A stretch of DNA of 64,000 nucleotides from NCBI RefSeq assembly GCF_963583255.1, contig NC_084803.1, positions 2,384,688 through 2,448,687 on the forward strand. The letters are read 5' to 3'. The notes under the pieces were generated by a model. It made no database searches. It was not told where the DNA came from and was given only the letters and a program-made list of their open reading frames with translations. The position numbers and the translations under genes were made by a program. This stretch comes from Pyrus communis (lineage: Eukaryota > Streptophyta > Magnoliopsida > Rosales > Rosaceae). Shown here in pieces: positions 45,431 through 56,430 of the stretch (its first letter is position 1; the number at the start of each line of letters is the position of its first letter).

Positions 45431-48400
45431 AGACACTTACAAGATAATTCGCCCTCGCCGTTGAGAGGAGCTGGAAGAGAGAGACCTGTGATGCTGCAGA
45501 AGTAAAAAAAGGAGGAGGGGGGGTCGCGACATTATCTGTTCTAAAACCCTAAGCTACAGTAACTTAAACGCCCTTCGATTTCAGCATAATTACAAAAAAG
45601 CCGTCTGGGTTGGTTGGGTAGTTTTTAAAATTTAGAACGGTAATTTTGTCCGTGGGGTTTTGGACGGATTGGGAGGGTTTAGGTTTGTTGTCATTCGGTG
45701 AGGGTTTCGGGGATGGGAGGCCATGCCGCCTCTGAGATGGATAGAGAGAGGGAGAGAGACACCGAGAGACATAGAGAGAGAGAGAGAGACGGAGTGTGAG
45801 TAGGAGTGGGAGGTCTTGAACGACAAACCCGATTTTGTTCCAGAGATCTCTTCAACAACAAACCGATTTTGCTCCAGAGCTCTTCAACGACAAAATCGAT
45901 TCAGCGTCTCACCGTCGCACTCCTTACCAGGACTCGAATCAATGGTAACGTGTCAATTGTATTCATTTTTTTGTCGATTTTAATCATTATTCTGAAAATT
46001 AGGGTTTGATCATTATCAATTTGGGTTGTGCAGATTTCGTTTGATCTCTTAATTTGGGTGTGCATATTTCGTTTGAATTAATTTGAGTTGTGTAGAGGAA
46101 GCAAATAATTATTTGAATTAATCATATTTCATTTGGATAATTTGGGTTGTGAGGTATAGAATCGAAATACAATTCAGACATTTAAGAATCTCAATAAACA
46201 GCTCGATAATCAATGGTTACACCAGGATTATTTTTAACCATTGGTTTGATTCATGCCTTGGAGCTTGAGTAACAAGATCATCAAATTGTTATATTCGTTA
46301 TCTGTGAGAATAAATACAGATGCGTAACAGTTTCTACTTTTCTTGGGTTTTTATGCATTTTGTGTGTTTGTTTAGTCTTTCCTTGGAGTTGGATGCACTT
46401 TGGTTTTGCTATGCAGAGAACCCCCCTGTTTGTGTCCTCTCGAGTTAATGATCAGGTTCGTGGTAAGTATCATCTGTTTAGTTACTTATTTGCTTGATGT
46501 TTCTTCGCATATCTATTGAAGGCTTTTCTTAACTAATTTTATGCAATAGATGGCTCATGGAGCTTGCAGCTTAATTTTTTCAAACGAGATTGAATTGATG
46601 TTGTAATACCCCATAGATAGATAAGGGAAAGCGGGATGTCACTTCGTTAAATTCTGTGGTTGTAGCTTAAGCCTTCTCTGCTGCCAATGCATTTAATTGC
46701 TGGTTTTGAACATTTTTGGGGTTTGTTGGATGGTTGGTTTAGAACATTTTTTTTTTTTATTTATTGGGTTTGTTACATTTTTAGTTGAATTTAAAATTTT
46801 GAAATATGTTGGATTCTTGCTAATTTTTTAAGCAGGATGGGTTTTTATTTTTTTTAATTTTTTTTTAAAATTTATTCTTTTTACAAATTTGGAAGATAAG
46901 GCAACAGTATAATGCTCCACTGCTTCTGAATAGCTTCCTGATCTAAATGCTTCATTGCTTGCATTCTGTTTTTAGAAGAGCTGTGATATTAGTTCATTGC
47001 ATTCATATGGAACTTTCATAATTAACTCATGCTCAAAATATCAGCATGGTCATCATACTGATAGCTTACTCAAATGAACAAGAACAGTTAGAACAGTAAG
47101 TAATTGCCGTTGACTTATGGCAAGGAGATCAAAGTGCACCCACTCCTGGTTCTGATGGGATCCAATATGATTACCAACTAGAAAACCTTGAAATGTTTAC
47201 ATTAGTTAAAATCATTTGCACTAATTGTACCAGAGAAGTTAAATTGTAAATAATATTGAATCATGAGGAGAAAAAAGCCTGCAGAAAATTTTCATGCTCT
47301 TAACAGTATTGTTCTGAATCTACATGGTCATATAAATTTTAAATATTGAGTGGTCCATGAATTTTTGTTAAGGAAATCGGAGATAGGCTATATTATGTGT
47401 AAAATTCATGGAAAGACAGTTGTGTTGCTTCGATGCCTATTGCCTGCGATATATTGATATAATTTAATCAGATTGAAATCAGATGTACTGATATAAATTT
47501 ATGCAAAATGAAATGGGCATGAAGGAGTGTGCTGCCGACTTGGGATTTAACATTGCAGGTTACATTGACTTACCCTAAATTTTTGTTGTTGCACAACAAT
47601 AACTGTTTGTTTATTAATTGTTTGTATTGTTGTACAGAATGTTTTTGTATTGTTTGTACAATTAAAGGTCTAATGTTTTTCATTAGGTTTTTGATTGGGT
47701 TTTTATTATTGGACAACAATATGGTTAATTAGGAGTGTTTCGAAAACCTATTGAAAAACATTATGCCGTCAAATTTGAGCGCTGGTTATTGACGCTCTCC
47801 TTTAGTAAATTGACATGACAAATTTACATGCTGATAACGAGATATGTGTATATTTTTTTGGCATTCCACTTCCAAACTTACGTGCTGTGGACGGTCTAAG
47901 AAAGTTTTTTTATTTTTTATCTTTTGCAATCACTACGGTGATAACCTAGCTTGCAGGACATGTATTTTGTCACGTTGCATGCAGACAAAATATGTGAACC
48001 AGATCAATAAACTCACCCGATAGTGTGTCAAAGGCCGGGCATCCAGACGCGTCATCCCTCTCCATCTGACGTCTTTCCTTCGAAGTTCTCTCACATGGCT
48101 CCCATTGGATTCAGTTTGCTTTTGCTGCTGCGGATCTACAGGTAAAGCTTAAATATCCATACAAAGTTTGCATTTTTTAATTGGAATTTGGGCTTTTTAA
48201 TTCTTTCTCAATTCTACCATAGAGAGAAATATATAAATTTTACTCTGTTGTTAATTCAACTAATGACAGTGTCCCTAAATATAATTCCTTCCCTAATTAC
48301 AGCAATTATGGCTGCTGTTTTTTAGTTTCGCAAAACTGAATTATGCTGTAAGTGATATAATCCAATTGTAATGGCACTTGCTTTGACTGTGAACAGTGTG

Positions 48401-48639
48401 GTATTCATCAGGTTCGGCTTCATTTCCGTGCTTAATTCTAGTTGTTAGTCGTTAAGTCTGCAATTAGGTTTTGCCTGTCTATCATACAGTAATACATTTT
48501 AGTTTTTTCAATTTTCTATACCTCTAGTTTGGGATGCTATCCGAATAATGTTAATTGCATCGGAGAAATGTTCGAGTGGGGTTTAGGATCGACTTCAGCT
48601 GTTGGAAGAGATAAAAGCTCGATAATTGTTGTTTACTAT
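45431..48639. other. Long AT-rich stretch without an identifiable gene
   Basis: A GA-rich microsatellite block lies at about 45,745-45,790. Around 45,830-45,905 the phrase TTCAAC.ACAAA.C.GATTTTG.TCCAGAG repeats three times. Short open pieces with donor-like ends (about 46,414-46,463, MQRTPLFVSSRVNDQVR; about 48,080-48,141) could be exons of an unrecognised gene, but I cannot connect them. Nothing else is seen. Confidence 0.4.
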
Positions 48640-49096
48640 TCTTGATTGAAATTCAGTATAAAGTTTAGTATGCTAGTATGCTTGTTGGCTTTCTCATGCT
48701 TATTTCAACTATCTAGACGACGAGAAATGCCAAGTTATGGGGAAATTAACCCAATCCCATTCCACACGTGTTTGCTTGTCGTACTATGGATTAGTGGCTG
48801 GATTATCACTAGGTGCCCCCCAAGTAATGAATGCAGGCCTTCCATCATCCGTTGGATTAGGCCCTCATCCGGCAGGCTCAAACTAAATGTTGATGGCGCT
48901 TGGAACTCTGTTGAGGCTAAGGGGGTATTGTACTCAGGAACTCGTGGGGAGGGTTCGTGGGTGCTGCTACTTGCGCCTTCCAGGACATCTTCTCCCCGGC
49001 ACAAATCAAGGTCCTCGCTGTTCGAACTGGGCTTGAGTTGGTGAGTGAAAGAGGATATCAAAATGTTATCTTAGAGAGTGAAACACTTCAGATTAC

Positions 49097-51764
49097 TTAT
49101 GAAATCCCGTTCTTGGATTTCATTATTATAATTTACGTATTTTGAAGTCGCGGGACATTATATTATTTTTGCGTGAATTTAATTTAAATTAGTTAATTTA
49201 GAATTTTAATTACTTAGTTGTAAAGTTTGAAGTTTTGAAAATAATTATTTAAAATCTGTAGACCCTTTGAGGTCACAATTAATATTTTCAAATAGAACTC
49301 GATTCTAGGAATGCGTAGGTGAAAACCATTCGTTAAACGAAGTTATAACGAATGAGATATAAACAAGTAAAATGGTTATTTGATTATAATTTAGAAGGCT
49401 CTAAATTTACTGGAGCAGTGAGATAGTGCCACGTGTGTGGCCAAGATGGAGGGATGAGAGGAGAAAGGAGGGAAATGGGAGAAGTGGACGGAGGAGAGAA
49501 GAAAGAAATGAGAGAAAGGAGGAGAGGTGCCCAATGAGAGAAGGAGAGAGAAGAAAAAAAAAGGAAAGGGAAATACCGAAATGGGGCGATCAGGTCGCCC
49601 GACTCGGAGCGTAACCCGATTCCTAAATCGTGCTAGTCTTCGATTTTCTAATGACGGCGACCATCGCCAGCACCCCCAAACGACAGCTTGTAATCCCAGG
49701 TTCATTACCCACCTAAATTTCAATCCGATTGAATCCCCTAGACGGTGAGTTGAGGCCACGATTTTCCTAGGGTTGCCGTGGCTTTCCAGCCACTATCCGA
49801 CGAATCCAATGAACGGCGGCTTCCATGACCACTTGGATTGGGTTCCCCTCGTCACCAGTTTCAAGTACCATATCTCAGACCGTCCATCAGACGTCGAACG
49901 ACGTCGCACAGTGGATGCGCCGTTCACAGTATTATGAGAGATTTCCGGCGATTTCATAGACATTTGTCCATTTCCAGGTGTCGAATCAGGTATGAAAATT
50001 CTCCCCCCTAGTCTTCTCCTACCTGCTGGTGAAATTTGGTAATTTTTGGAATTAGACATTTTTTCCCGCAAGTTGGGGCGGCGGGTGGGCTGAGACATCA
50101 CTTGGCCTTCCTAGGCTAAATTTAATGGTCCAATTCTATATTTGACATCTAATTGACAAAATTATATTGTTTAAGTATATTTTCGTTGAAGTCCGTCACT
50201 TGGTTATTCTGACAATCGATAATATGATCGTTGGATTGACATCAAACTTTAGGGCGTTATAGTATGTAATATTTAAGGACATTAGGACCTTACGGATTAG
50301 GAATCGGACTATGGATCTTCCTAAATTGAATTTTTAATTTGTAAAACTAAACGTTGACCACCAATAAATTTTAGCGATTTGCGGAGATCCGACCGTTGGG
50401 TCATTTTGAAATTTTAGGATATTGTTCTAGAAGATTAATGAGACTCTTGGGAAGTTACAGATTAGAAATCTGATCGGCGGATTGTGGACTCTACCGTTGA
50501 TTGAGAGTTATCTTTTGGTCAACATGTTTCGAATCGTTTTTAAATACTAAATTCGTATTACTAGAGACTAGTGAAGTCTAGTGAGTCTACGTTGGTTAGT
50601 GAGTGACTAATATATGTGATTTTTATTGAATTGTTATTTTTATATTTAGCCATCGATCTATGTTTATTAATTGTGATTTTGATTGTGGATTGGAAACATC
50701 TATGAAATGTGATTTGAAGTACATATTTGAAATGTGGTTTGTTTTGCATGATTGGTATGATGTGATGAAATGTGGGGGTTAGTAGTGGACTGTTAACCCA
50801 TTGTCATGGGGTTTGTTGCTTTGAAGCTTGTTTCATATCTCGTTTTGTTGTTTCATTTCTCGTTTCGTTGAGCCGTTCTAAATTGAGTAACTTGATTCAT
50901 GTTTTGTTTCTTCGAGCCGTTGTTTTGTATTTTTGGATTTCCACTCGGTTCCGTTGAGTGGTCCGAAACTGGGTTTTGCTAGGGTTCTGTTAAGTGGTCT
51001 GGAATACTTCATGCTCCGCAATTCCGTTGAGTGGTCTGGAATTGTATCCAGCTTGGATTTCGTTGAGTTGTCCAATATCCATTGTACTCCGTAATTCCAT
51101 TAAGCGGTCCAGAATCGTATCCACTCGGATTCTGTTGAGAGGTCTGGAATCCCTTCTACTCTGCGATTCCGTTGACTGGTCCAAAATCATATCCTGGTTT
51201 AGATTTCGATGAGTGGTCTGGAATCTCGCTTGGTATTTTGGTTCCATTGAGTGGTATGAAACCCGATATTGTTGGATTTCGTTGAATGGTCCAAAATCAC
51301 ATCATTTGACTTGTTGGTTCTTTGGATTCGATTTATTTGAGAAACTTCAGAGATGTAGGCTTCGACCAAACTTGTCACTCTAGCCCTGCATTTTGGTGTG
51401 TTGTATGTGTTATTGATTGATGTGATTGTGGAATGGTGTTGGAAATCACATTCACATGTGTGTGAATGGCAAGATGACAACTCTTGTTTGACTTATGGTT
51501 GATATGAAGCATGGTACTCTTTGTTTTCTGCTAGAAAGTGTTTTACAAAAAGTTCAGAGTTTAACAAATGGTGAACTACGAATGGCTTAATTCTTGTTTA
51601 GGGTAAGAGGTTAGATGCAACATAAAGTATACAAAAAATTACTATGCAATTCGAATCTTGAGTTGTATTTTGCCCATATCCCGAAGGCAAGGTATGTTAG
51701 ATATACGGTTATATGGTGACGTCACGTGTTGATCCTGGACGTATGTCGGGATCGGGGCGTGACA
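49097..51764 (+). mobile_element. Solo LTR, 2,668 bp, of a large LTR retrotransposon
   Basis: Starts TATGAAATCCCG (the expected TG changed to TA) and ends ATCGGGGCGTGACA. A perfect 5-bp target duplication TTACT flanks it (49092-49096 and 51765-51769). There is no gag-pol sequence, so the interior was lost by LTR-LTR recombination. The size and termini resemble big Gypsy-type LTRs, but the lineage cannot be assigned from an LTR alone. Confidence 0.88.
50840..51300. repeat. Degenerate minisatellite inside the LTR
   Basis: The phrase TTCCGTTGAGTGGTC.GGAAT recurs about ten times at roughly 40-50 bp intervals, with variable filler between. Spurious minus-strand frames arise from it. Tandem arrays inside long LTRs are known and can vary between copies. 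Confidence 0.75.
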
Positions 51765-52020
51765 TTACTTTTGCATTAGTTGTACCTTTTGTGGATTTGT
51801 CTTTCATTGGACCAATCATTGAGGATGCGAAATTCCTAGTGCGAATGATCGCTGAAGTTTCTGTTTCCCATGTTCGTCGTCAAGCAAAATTCAGTTGCCC
51901 ATCGACTTGCTACGTTCGCCCTTCACTCGGGGGGTGTGAGTACTTACTTTGATGAACCTCCTATTATCATTTGTGATACACTTGAGGAGGACCTCTCCAT
52001 ACCATGTATTCCTTAGTTTG

Positions 52021-53025
52021 TCAAATTTTTGAAATGAAATGAAATATCGTCTTTTTTCTCAAAAGGTAACAACACACTGAAAAAACTAAAGCAGCAATAA
52101 ACCAAGGAAACAATATGCTATGCCCACAATAGATTGAGGCATACATTAATCGTGAAGTCAACTGTGGCTGCCATCAATCAAAACAACAATAATTTTCAAG
52201 AATAAACTGAGGCAACCATTAACCGAAGCAACCATTAATTCTCACATTGTGATTCATAAACTAAATAAATAGAAAGACATCTACGAAACCTCTCTGAAAA
52301 ATGGAAACACCATGCATGAATAAATCTACAAATTAACAACGATTCTACAATTGCAAAAACCATTGATTCTAGAATAACAAATTCCATTTGCAGCTTACTT
52401 TATATATTCTACATTATGTATACCCTTCTCCAGGACAACACTGTATATGTTATCCATTTATCTGCTGTTACTCTCAATTACACTTCATAGATTCCTCATT
52501 TGCTTTACAACACTCTATACGTTGCATTCTTTACAGAATATGTAATTCCTTCCTATATAGTTCCTTCATGAAATTAATTAAATTCTACTAAAGCAGCTAA
52601 ACGTATTGACATCAGTTGTTGATTGCTGGTGGAGAACAGTAGAGGGAGATGCTCCATAAGAGTATAATTGGAATGGATACAAAAGGTCCTTTTTTTTTTT
52701 TTTTTTTTTCCAGATAGTGCACGAGCCTTAGGTGGAGGGACATGTCTGTTTTATATAAATACGTTTTTTTTTCACTTGCATAATCTTTTTCCTCTTAGTG
52801 GGCATATAGACAATGCGTGTTGTTAATTGTTTATCCCGTCACATACCATTTCTATCACCCAAATAATACTTGGATACTCCCTTATGCGGTCCAATAATAT
52901 TAGTACACCCGTCACTTGCCATCTCCATAACCAAACCCATATTCTTTCTCCCCTTCTTGCCTGTTTGCAGAATCCATCTCTATTCCTTCACTTCTCCGGT
53001 GACGCACCCTTATTCTTCACTTATC
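52021..53025. other. Intergenic sequence with a T-run
   Basis: AT-rich. A T-run of about 22 bp lies at about 52,689-52,710. No gene is recognised. Confidence 0.4.
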
Positions 53026-53256
53026 CGGTGATCCCACCCCAATCCCGCACTTCTCACCACAAAATCAAATGATAATAGTCAGAAATATCTCCGAAAGGCG
53101 TCATACATAATGGATGCTAGCATACTTCCATATATTTTAATGACCCAATTCGGTGCACTAGCATCCATTATCTATGATGTCTTTTGGAGATATTTTTTAC
53201 TATTATCATTTGATTCTGTGATGAGAAGTGTGGGATTAGGGTGGGTCACAGGAGAA
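53026..53256. repeat. Compact inverted repeat (hairpin of about 230 bp)
   Basis: The left arm (about 53,026-53,120) with CACCCCAATCCCGCACTTCT, AAATCAAATGATAATAGT and AATGGATGCTAG is matched by the complement of the right arm (53,158 to about 53,254): CACCCTAATCCCACACTTCT, AATCAAATGATAATAGT and AATGGATGCTAG. Arms are about 95 bp at roughly 90% identity, the loop about 37 bp. Weaker inverted similarity continues outward. Either a fold-back MITE or a young small-RNA hairpin. Confidence 0.85.
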
Positions 53257-54195
53257 GAGAACAATTAGGAGTGGGATCGCCGGAGATGAGAGAGATTGGA
53301 GGGGGGTCGCGTGAGAGGATGGGCTGCTCTGGATCCATGAGAGATGGGTTTTTTTTTTTTTTTTTTTTTTTTTTTCTTTTTTTGGTGTGAGAGATGGTTG
53401 ACAGTGTTAACACTGGCAACTATTATATATAACTAATAAAAAAAAACCTAAAGAATTAAATAAAAATAAAAACTGATTTTCGCCTCCTCCAGTTGACACT
53501 CTCAATCCCTTCAACTTCTTCCTCCGACTCCTCGTCCTCACCGTCGTCGTCAAAGCCCCCGATTCTCTATCTTAAAGTCTTCCGCCTCCTCCAGCAGACC
53601 CACGAAAGAATTTGATTAATAATTGATCAAATTAGTTGGAATTTGATTAATATAGGAAGAGGCAATATGATCCTTGGCCTTCTGTCTCTCTGTGGCAGCA
53701 ACAACCATGGCTGGTGAGAAGGACCAACAGCAACTTAAATGGGAGCATCGTCGTCGTCGTCAAAATACAAATTTCGAGGAGGTCTGTTCGTGGAAGGCGG
53801 TGTTTTATCCGATTGGTCACCCCTCAAACCGCTCAGCGAGGTCGTTCCTATATCTCTATCCATCGATTGTAGTTTGCTAATTTTCTGTTCGGTTTCCGAG
53901 CAAATAAGGGAAACCAAGTTTAAAGTGGAATCCAATCAAACTGAATCGGAGTCGACAAATCGAATCGTCTTGCCTCCGATTCAAATAGTCGATGACTGAA
54001 ATCCGCTTGAATAAGAGCTATTCTTTTTCCGTTGACGAGTTTGGAGAGACGGGTGAGAGAGAAGGCTCATCGGCAACGACGATGGGAAAAGCGGTTGCCG
54101 CTGAGTTGTGCTGGGGATGGGAGCGCGTCTGTTTTTTTTTATTATTTTTTTTTTATCTTTCCAACAAATAATAATAAAACAGTGTTGAGGTCGAT
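53257..54195. other. Intergenic sequence with a T-run and an unassigned frame
   Basis: A T-run of about 35 bp (53,350-53,385) is present. The 86-codon + frame at 53,739-53,999 starts MGASSSSSKYKF but shows no domain I know. A cryptic first exon is possible. I do not call it a gene. Confidence 0.4.
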
Positions 54196-54320
54196 GAGTT
54201 TTGGTTAAACTAGTAATATGCTCGCGTGATGCTGCGGAACTTGAATACACCAGTCTTAAATATATGAATAAGACACATTTAACCTGAAAAACTTTCAACA
54301 TAATCATGAACGAACAAAAA
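54196..54320 (-). repeat. Helitron-3'-end-like repeat, copy 1
   Basis: The 120-bp block recurs in the same orientation at 56,314-56,430. On the minus strand both copies contain a GC-rich imperfect stem (TTCCGCAGCATCACGCGAG here), a short AT stretch and CTAG followed by T. That matches the Helitron 3' signature (hairpin about 10 bp before CTRR, insertion into AT). Similarity continues about 18 bp past CTAG (TTTAACCAAAACTCA), which an independent insertion would not give. Confidence 0.6.
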
Positions 54321-54793
54321 AGATAGATCTAGGAAATTATAAAAAGCATTGTAACCATAGATCCATGAAATTATAAAAATCCATCAGTCAAAAGACAATA
54401 TAATAGTTGTAGGAAGGTGAGTATGCAACCAAGAATCTAAGATATACTTGACTTGCAATTCCATTATAATTTCACACCAAAAAAAAAGGATCAAATTTTA
54501 ATTGAAACATCAAACTAAACAATCTCATATGTTACAGATTGGAATGACTAAATAAAGAATATATCGATATGATTTTCAACCTAACTATAAAAAAAAAGCT
54601 TTACAACAGCGCAATCAACATTATTTGAACTCAACTAAAAAGAAATTGATTGCATGTTATAAATTCCATAGGTAATTGAATGGTGGCCCAACCCCTACGG
54701 AATGTTTTTTAATCGATTTGGTAGTTAACACTGGCCAAATGCACAATACAAATCTTAGAAACTATTCCAAAGAAGTTAGAGCAAAAATTACCT

Positions 54794-54856
54794 CTAATCT
54801 TTGTTTCTCTTGTACTTTGGTATTGCGGGGTTGACTTGTAAACGGTAAATGAAGTC
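54794..54856 (-). pseudogene. Orphan terminal exon, unidentified
   Basis: After a good acceptor (GGTTTTCAG) the frame reads DFIYRLQVNPAIPKYKRNKD and a stop. The basic C-terminus looks like the real end of some protein, but I do not recognise which. It lies downstream, on the same strand, of the GH9 piece. Confidence 0.5.
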
Positions 54857-54929
54857 CTGAAAACCAAAGAATAAAAAGCCTTTTTTTCAGTTAACTAAAA
54901 AAAGCACACCGTAAACGGAATGATCACCA

Positions 54930-55738
54930 TAAGGGTCGCCAACTTGTCCATGTCCTCCGGCCTCTCCCAGCAGTTGTGATCACCAAAAGGGTCGCCAACT
55001 TGGACAAAGACAACCCCAGGAATGCTAGTGGCTTTTAGGAAGTAGTCGGTTGCCATCGAATCGCGTCGAGGGTATGCTGCAGGTCCGAGCTCATGTTGTC
55101 GCCGGCATCATAGTAACCTCCTACTAAATCTACCTGATCATACAAAAAATAAATGGTTAGTCCATCACACAAAAAAGCCCTTGATAGCTAAAAACGTCAG
55201 GAAAGCCATTCCACCAATTGCTACAGAAATGGATTAAATAACCAAAATTACTAATTGTGAGGTCATAATTAAGTTCATAATTAACATTCAATTTAATCGC
55301 ACTAATTGGTATAAAAACTAATCAACCACCGCCAAATAAAAACGGAAAAAAATTGGGGCGAATTCACATGTTTAATAAAGGGAAAATGTGAAGCAATGCA
55401 AGTTCTTTTTCTCCAGAAATGTAAGTCACATTTGTCAAATACTTTTTCTCCTGTAAGTACGTAATAGCGTACCGTTTCAACATTTTTCACATTAGCGTGT
55501 GATTACTGAGATATATACCATGAAATCTTGCCAAATTTTCATTCTTTAACCATTCTGGCACATGAAAAGGCAAAGAGGAAACTTTGACGAAAGCAACTTC
55601 AAATTTTTTTTCCTAATCATGATTTGGGTAATAAATAAGAATCTGTAAAATCTAATTGGCAATATCATGTTCTATCCAAATTCAAAGAGATCGAGCGGAG
55701 AGACTTACGCCAATCTCCAAGCCGTCGCGACAAACCAG
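54930..55738 (-). pseudogene. GH9 endoglucanase fragment
   Basis: The exon at 55709-55738 (LVCRDGLEIG) is followed by an exon starting near 55,136. It reads [13 protein letters not shown], the diagnostic first motif of glycoside hydrolase family 9 cellulases. After a deletion of the region that normally follows, it continues [20 protein letters not shown], then [21 protein letters not shown] duplicated VGDP.GDH-coding piece of about 28 bp follows before the exon ends near 54,930. Most of the family's catalytic domain is absent. Confidence 0.8.
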
Positions 55739-55876
55739 CTGCAGAGCACAGATTTAACAAACAAAAACCATCAGCGGCCATTTCTGTTGAAATTACATCA
55801 AATTAATATGATTTAACATAAAAATGCGATTTTTCTAATCATGTCAGTGGATTTAACTACGAATTTACTAACGAAC

Positions 55877-56148
55877 CTTCACCAACGCTGTTCCGAGATA
55901 AACCACAGCTGCCTTGACGGAAGTACCAAGCGTATCGTACTCCGATCTGCACAATTAAATCGCACGATCGAGTTAGGGTTTTGATTTGGGGAAGAAGACG
56001 AAGTGAATTGGGTGTGAATTGTGAGAGCGTAAAAGATCCGAACGAAGAAAAACAGAGTAGGAGGGGTGCACAGCGGCGTGGCGGAGTAGTAGACGGCGTG
56101 AGGGCCGAACGTCAGAATGGCGCAGTTGAAGAAGTGAAACACCGTCAT
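55877..56148 (-). pseudogene. TMEM147: TMEM147 5' fragment (first two exons)
   Basis: Exon 1 (56072-56148) encodes MTVFHFFNCAILTFGPHAVY, then YSATPL. Exon 2 (55877-55946) encodes SEYDTLGTSVKAAVVYLGTA, then LVK. Together they match the N-terminus of TMEM147, an ER membrane protein of the multipass translocon/BOS complex, and splice in frame. The next exon in line (55709-55738) starts LVC as TMEM147 would but continues into a GH9 motif, so the rest of TMEM147 (about 170 aa) is missing. About 180 bp of upstream sequence with a CT-rich leader is retained, so it could still be transcribed. Confidence 0.85.
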
Positions 56149-56313
56149 TTCGCTCCGTCTTCTTCTTCCTCCTCTCTATCAGAAGGTGAAGATGGTGAGG
56201 GTTGAGAGAGATGGAGAGTCTGAAAGAAAGTGAAAGAGAAAGGGTTAGAGAAGGGTTGAGTATGAAGTTAGAGAGAGGTTGAGTGTGACAGAGGAGACGA
56301 GGAGTTGGGACGG

Positions 56314-56430
56314 CGTTGAGTTTTGGTTAAACTAGAAAATGTGTCCGCGCGTTGCTGCGGGACTTGAATGTATCACCTTGAACTGCATGAATAAGATACA
56401 TTTTACCTGAACAAATTCAACACAATCATA
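56314..56430 (-). repeat. Helitron-3'-end-like repeat, copy 2
   Basis: On the minus strand it contains CCCGCAGCAACGCGCGG, then ACACATTTT and CTAG (plus-strand 56332-56335) followed by T. The stem CCGC/GCGG is better kept than in copy 1. The two copies share about 120 bp (for example GAATAAGA.ACATTT.ACCTG). Confidence 0.65.

Larger units (their letters stand above)
48640..52020 (+). pseudogene. RNase H-domain pseudogene interrupted by a solo LTR
   Basis: Part 1 (to 49,096) reads IRWIRPSSGRLKLNVDGAWN, the start of the plant RNase H (RVT_3) domain found in LINE-like elements and host relatives. After a frame change it reads GAATCAFQDIFSPAQIKVLA, continuing VRTGLELVSERGYQNVILES. Part 2 (from 51,770) continues exactly in frame after removing the LTR and one TTACT: FALVVPFVDLSFIGPIIEDA, then VSVSHVRRQA and, after a further shift, VAHRLATFAL. 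The tail ends near 52,020. Several frameshifts make it non-functional. It was probably dead or dying before the LTR element landed. Confidence 0.8.
54209..56330 (-). mobile_element. Putative gene-capturing Helitron segment A
   Basis: The stretch between the two Helitron-like ends contains, in one orientation, the start of TMEM147, GH9 endoglucanase pieces and an unidentified terminal exon, each with intron borders preserved. Helitrons capture genomic pieces including introns and order them in one direction. No Rep/helicase is present, so the element would be non-autonomous. I could not identify a 5' TC terminus. Confidence 0.45.

Noticed and set aside
49391..50101. Open frames on both strands at the left of the solo LTR
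   Set aside because: They lie in GA/CT-rich LTR sequence without gag or pol similarity.
53739..53999. 86-codon frame starting MGASSSSSKYKF
   Set aside because: It might be a first exon but I recognise nothing in it, and no downstream exon can be linked.
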